This document shows, piece after piece, positions 32,666 through 35,417 of a stretch of DNA of 35,417 nucleotides. Origin of the DNA: an uncultured cyanobacterium (GTDB lineage: Bacteria; Cyanobacteriota; Vampirovibrionia; Gastranaerophilales; Gastranaerophilaceae); the NCBI GenBank assembly GCA_945487905.1, contig CALYTW010000010.1, positions 1 through 35,417 on the forward strand. The letters are read 5' to 3'. The notes under the pieces were generated by a model. It was not told where the DNA came from. It saw only the letters and a program-made list of their open reading frames with translations, and made no database searches. Within the stretch, counting starts at the first letter, position 1, and the number at the start of each line of letters is the position of its first letter. The translations under genes were made by a program, and so were the position numbers.

Positions 32666-33223
32666 ATGATATCAGTAAATGATTTGAAGAACGGTTTGAC
32701 ATTAGAGTTAGATAACGGCTTGTGGACAGTAGTTGAGTTTTTACACGTCAAGCCTGGTAAAGGTGCGGCATTTGTCAGAACAAAACTTAAAAATGCGGAA
32801 TCAGGTAATGTTATTGAAAGAACATTTAGAGCCGGTGAAAAAGTTGCAAAAGCTATGCTCAACCGTAAAGAAATGCAGTATTTATACAAAGAAGGCAAAG
32901 AATTCGTTATGATGGATATGGAATCATATGAACAATTGCAATTGACGGAAGATCAAGTAGGAGAAGGTGTTAAATACTTGAAAGAAAATATGGTTGTTCA
33001 AGTTTTAACCCACGATTCCAGAATAATCGGTGTTGATATCCCTGCACACGTTGAACTTGAAGTTATCGACACACCTCCGGCTGAAAAGGGAAACACGGCT
33101 CAAGGCGGCACAAAACCTGCTACTCTTGAAACAGGTGCTGTTGTTAATGTTCCGTTCTTTGTATCAAACGGAGATGTTATTCGCGTAGATACCAGAAGCA
33201 ACGAATACCTTGACCGTGTATAA
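32666..33223 (+). CDS. efp: Translation elongation factor P
   Basis: Relieves ribosome stalling at consecutive prolines. 185 residues in three beta-barrel domains. The tip loop VKPGKGAAFVRTKLKN carries the lysine (PGKGAAF) modified in many species, and YLYKEGKEFVMMDMESYEQ and GDVIRVDTRSNEYLDRV are typical. The ATG at 32666 gives the family-typical start MISVNDLKNG, with AAGGAG 5 nt upstream; a GTG two codons earlier is too close to that site. It is followed after 64 nt by accB, an order I recall from cyanobacteria. Confidence 0.96.
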   Translation: MISVNDLKNGLTLELDNGLWTVVEFLHVKPGKGAAFVRTKLKNAESGNVIERTFRAGEKVAKAMLNRKEMQYLYKEGKEFVMMDMESYEQLQLTEDQVGEGVKYLKENMVVQVLTHDSRIIGVDIPAHVELEVIDTPPAEKGNTAQGGTKPATLETGAVVNVPFFVSNGDVIRVDTRSNEYLDRV

Positions 33224-33287
33224 GATAAGTGAGTTAAGTGAGCAAGGTGATTCTTTAAATCACAACACTCGCTTTGAAGGAGACAAT

Positions 33288-33734
33288 ATGAAACTTGAAA
33301 CAGATTTTATAGAAAAATTAGCCAAAATAATTAACGATAACGGGCTTTCGGAGCTTTCTTTGGAGGACGGAGATCAGGCAATAACAATCAGAAAAGATGC
33401 TCCGGAAATTGTTACCGTTGCAGCACCTCAATCAGCTGTACAAGCACCGGTTGAAACAGCACAAGTTCAGGAGGAAGAAGCTAAAAAACCTGCTCAAAAA
33501 GGGAAGGCAGTTACTTCTCCTATGGTAGGTACATTCTATGCCGCACCTTCTCCTGATGCCGAACCTTTTGTTGAAGTAGGTTCGGAAATTAAAGAAGGCG
33601 ATGTAGTTTGTATAATAGAAGCTATGAAGCTTATGAATGAAATAAAATCAGAACATGCCGGAAAAGTCGTGCAAATATGTGTTAAAAACGGCGATCCAAT
33701 CGAGTATGGTCAGGTTTTGATGTACGTGGAATAA
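33288..33734 (+). CDS. accB: Biotin carboxyl carrier protein of acetyl-CoA carboxylase
   Basis: A 148-residue carrier whose biotinyl-lysine shuttles CO2 from AccC to the carboxyltransferase in the first step of fatty-acid synthesis. The N-terminal helix domain (about 1-38) is followed by an Ala/Pro/Gln linker (about 42-75) and the biotinyl domain (about 76-148), with VTSPMVGTFYAAPSPDAEPF and the biotinylation site CIIEAMKLMNEI. The ATG at 33288 has GAAGGAG 5 nt upstream; upstream in-frame sequence runs back into efp. It forms a unit with accC downstream; accA and accD are not in the window. Confidence 0.96.
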   Translation: MKLETDFIEKLAKIINDNGLSELSLEDGDQAITIRKDAPEIVTVAAPQSAVQAPVETAQVQEEEAKKPAQKGKAVTSPMVGTFYAAPSPDAEPFVEVGSEIKEGDVVCIIEAMKLMNEIKSEHAGKVVQICVKNGDPIEYGQVLMYVE

Positions 33735-33738
33735 ATGT

Positions 33739-33837
33739 AAAATTGAAAGTTGAAAGTGGAAAATTCAACGATTGGTTCTATGTATCAATATGAGCAAGGC
33801 GAATAAAACAATTTTTCACTTTCCATTTTTCATTTTT
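33739..33837. repeat. Imperfect 27-nt inverted repeat between accB and accC
   Basis: The left arm (33739-33765, TGAAAGTTGAAAGTGG core) and the right arm (33810-33837) are reverse complements with a few mismatches and one gap, enclosing about 44 nt. It could fold as a long stem in the accB-accC mRNA or be a small palindromic insertion. It has no T-tract where a terminator would need one. Confidence 0.5.
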
Positions 33838-33880
33838 AACTAATTTAATATGTTATTGAACAAGGAAAAATTTAAAACAA

Positions 33881-35245
33881 ATGTTTAAACGAGTATTAAT
33901 AGCCAACAGGGGCGAAATAGCAGTAAGAGTCATTAGAGCGTGTCGTGAATTAGGAATTCCCACTGTTGCAATATATTCCGAAGCTGATGCAAATTCTTTG
34001 CATGTAAGACTTGCAACGGATGCTTTTTGCATAGGGCCTGCACCAAGCGTTGACAGTTATTTGAGCATACCTGCAATCGTTTCTACCGCACTTACTGCCG
34101 GTTGTGATGCGATTCATCCGGGGTATGGATTTTTGTCTGAAAGGGCTGAATTTGCAGAAATTTGTGAAATGCACGGAATAAAATTTATCGGCCCGTCTGC
34201 CGAATCAATGCGCAAAATGGGTGATAAAGCTACAGCTCGTAAAACGATGATTGCAAACAATGTGCCTGTAACTCCGGGAACGGGTATTGTTAAATCTGTT
34301 AAAGAGCTTAAAGAGTTTGCACATAAAGTCGGATATCCGATTATTCTTAAAGCAACTGCTGGCGGCGGCGGTAAAGGTATGAGAATCGTTAGAAATGACG
34401 ATGAATTAGAATCGAATATGACTCTGTGTCAGCAGGAAGCAGATAAATTTTTCGGAAATCCAAATGTTTATGCCGAAAAGTATCTTGAAAATCCGAGACA
34501 TATTGAGGTTCAAATTATAGGAGATTCCTTTGGCAATGTAATCCATTTGGGAGAAAGAGACTGCTCAATCCAAAGACGTCATCAAAAACTTTTGGAAGAA
34601 GCGCCATCTCCTGCAATAGATGAAGAAACCCGTAAAGAAATGGGTTCCGCAGCAGTTCGTGCTGCAAAAGCAATTAATTACGAAGGTGTAGGAACTTGCG
34701 AATTCCTGCTTGACCACGACGGTAAGTGGTATTTTATGGAAATGAATACACGTGTTCAAGTTGAACATTGTGTTACAGAGATGATTTCACAAGTTGATAT
34801 TGTAAGAGAACAAATCCTTGTTGCTTCCGGTGAAAAGTTAAGCCATACGCAAGACGAAATTTTATTGAGAGGTCACGCTATAGAATGCCGAATTAATGCG
34901 GAAGATCCTGATAATAACTTTATGCCTTGCCCAGGTAAGATTGACGGATATTATGCTCCTGGAGGATTTGGAATCAGAGTGGATTCCCATGTTTATCCCG
35001 GATACACAATTCCGCCATATTATGATTCCATGATAGGTAAACTTATTTGCTGGGGTGAAAACAGAAAACAAGCAAGACGCAGAATGTATCAGGCTTTGAA
35101 AGAGTATGTTATAACTGGTATAAAGACAACAATTCCGTTCCACCAAAGTATTATTGAGGATGAAGTTTTCAAAAGCGGAAAGTTTAATACAGGATTTATT
35201 GAAGATTTTACTGAGAGAAAAAACAAAGAAACAGAAAATCTGTAG
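33881..35245 (+). CDS. accC: Biotin carboxylase subunit of acetyl-CoA carboxylase
   Basis: ATP-dependent carboxylation of biotin on AccB with bicarbonate. A 454-residue ATP-grasp enzyme of normal length. Features in order: VLIANRGEIAVRVIRACRELGI (2-28 region), HPGYGFLSERAEFAE, the Gly-rich ATP loop KATAGGGGKGMR, EKYLENPRHIEVQI, the ERDCSIQRRHQKLLEEAPSP block, MNTRVQVEHCVTEM (catalytic Arg and Glu) and the C-terminal RINAEDP...PGKI. The ribosome-binding site AAGGA is about 14 nt upstream, longer than normal. It follows accB by 146 nt. Confidence 0.97.
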   Translation: MFKRVLIANRGEIAVRVIRACRELGIPTVAIYSEADANSLHVRLATDAFCIGPAPSVDSYLSIPAIVSTALTAGCDAIHPGYGFLSERAEFAEICEMHGIKFIGPSAESMRKMGDKATARKTMIANNVPVTPGTGIVKSVKELKEFAHKVGYPIILKATAGGGGKGMRIVRNDDELESNMTLCQQEADKFFGNPNVYAEKYLENPRHIEVQIIGDSFGNVIHLGERDCSIQRRHQKLLEEAPSPAIDEETRKEMGSAAVRAAKAINYEGVGTCEFLLDHDGKWYFMEMNTRVQVEHCVTEMISQVDIVREQILVASGEKLSHTQDEILLRGHAIECRINAEDPDNNFMPCPGKIDGYYAPGGFGIRVDSHVYPGYTIPPYYDSMIGKLICWGENRKQARRRMYQALKEYVITGIKTTIPFHQSIIEDEVFKSGKFNTGFIEDFTERKNKETENL

Positions 35246-35365
35246 ATTTGTATCATCCAATCTTTATTAAAAACGGAGATATAGATGACTACAGGTATAG
35301 ATGGATAGCCCATAAAATACCATACATCTAAACCTCCACGCCTCTTATCTGACTCTTATTATAAA

Positions 35366-35393
35366 AAAAAGCTTGAGTAATTAGCTCAAGCGG
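35366..35393 (-). terminator. Intrinsic terminator for a minus-strand gene beyond the right edge
   Basis: Read on the minus strand, GCTTGAG...CTCAAGC forms a 7-bp stem followed by eight T residues. On the plus strand no T-tract follows, so it serves a convergent gene entering from the right, not accC. Confidence 0.7.
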
Positions 35394-35417
35394 AAAAAGG
35401 GAAAAGGGATTTATTAT

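Noticed and set aside
35282-35308. Possible tiny peptide gene (MTTGIDG) after accC
   Set aside because: Seven codons after a GGAGA-like site; too short to support and without other evidence.

Overview
The window is about 35 kb of AT-rich bacterial chromosome, densely packed with short intergenic gaps and genes on both strands. Outer-membrane-type genes (an AsmA/TamB-like protein, an MCE/MlaD-like protein, a phosphoheptose isomerase) point to a diderm. A glycyl-radical pyruvate formate-lyase, reverse rubrerythrin and ferritin point to an anaerobic fermenter with oxygen-defence proteins. The efp-accB order, which I recall from cyanobacteria, together with the absence of photosynthesis or respiration genes and the style of the large proteins, suggests a non-photosynthetic relative of cyanobacteria (Gastranaerophilales/Vampirovibrionia, 'Melainabacteria'). 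This placement is inference, not proof.

Layout. 1-318: decayed HEPN-like nucleotidyltransferase-partner gene. 319-2055: divergent miaA and a secreted TPR/NHL protein. 2103-9884 (-): a 1497-residue GH13-type glycosidase and an AsmA-like protein. 9984-13343: a BadF/HgdC-like ATPase (+), a coiled-coil protein (-), and a minus-strand cluster of an OppD-type ATPase, rpe and an unknown gene. 13667-18257 (+): a divergent phosphohexomutase, GtrA, MCE protein, upp and ferritin. 18258-18918: non-coding, with repeats and a candidate small RNA. 18919-21972 (-): pyruvate formate-lyase in two pieces followed by rubrerythrin. 22240-24942 (+): SprA-like putative metalloprotease, a small Gly/Met-rich protein, YajQ and MgtE. 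24982-26889 (-): a coiled-coil/glycine-zipper protein. 26890-27432: non-coding, bounded by a 27-nt inverted repeat. 27433-35245 (+): mtaB, gmhA-like, flavodoxin, a Cys-rich small protein, hpf, a glycosyltransferase, rdgB, efp, accB and accC.

How the genes connect. PFL and its separate glycyl-radical subunit would make acetyl-CoA and formate, and AccB/AccC would feed acetyl-CoA to fatty acids. Rubrerythrin and ferritin would limit oxygen and iron damage to radical enzymes. MiaA and MtaB both modify A37 next to the anticodon. Hpf and EF-P also act on the ribosome.

Most notable: (1) a naturally split PFL whose large chain has replaced its glycyl-radical domain with an unrelated Cys-containing tail; (2) four genes without a Shine-Dalgarno in which a -10 hexamer ends exactly 6 nt before the start codon, implying leaderless mRNAs; (3) a secreted-effector-like protein with a duplicated coiled coil and a glycine-zipper segment, beside a 440-bp element with terminal inverted repeats; (4) two candidate structured RNAs in gene-free stretches. 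No CRISPR array, rRNA, tRNA or intact transposase was seen.
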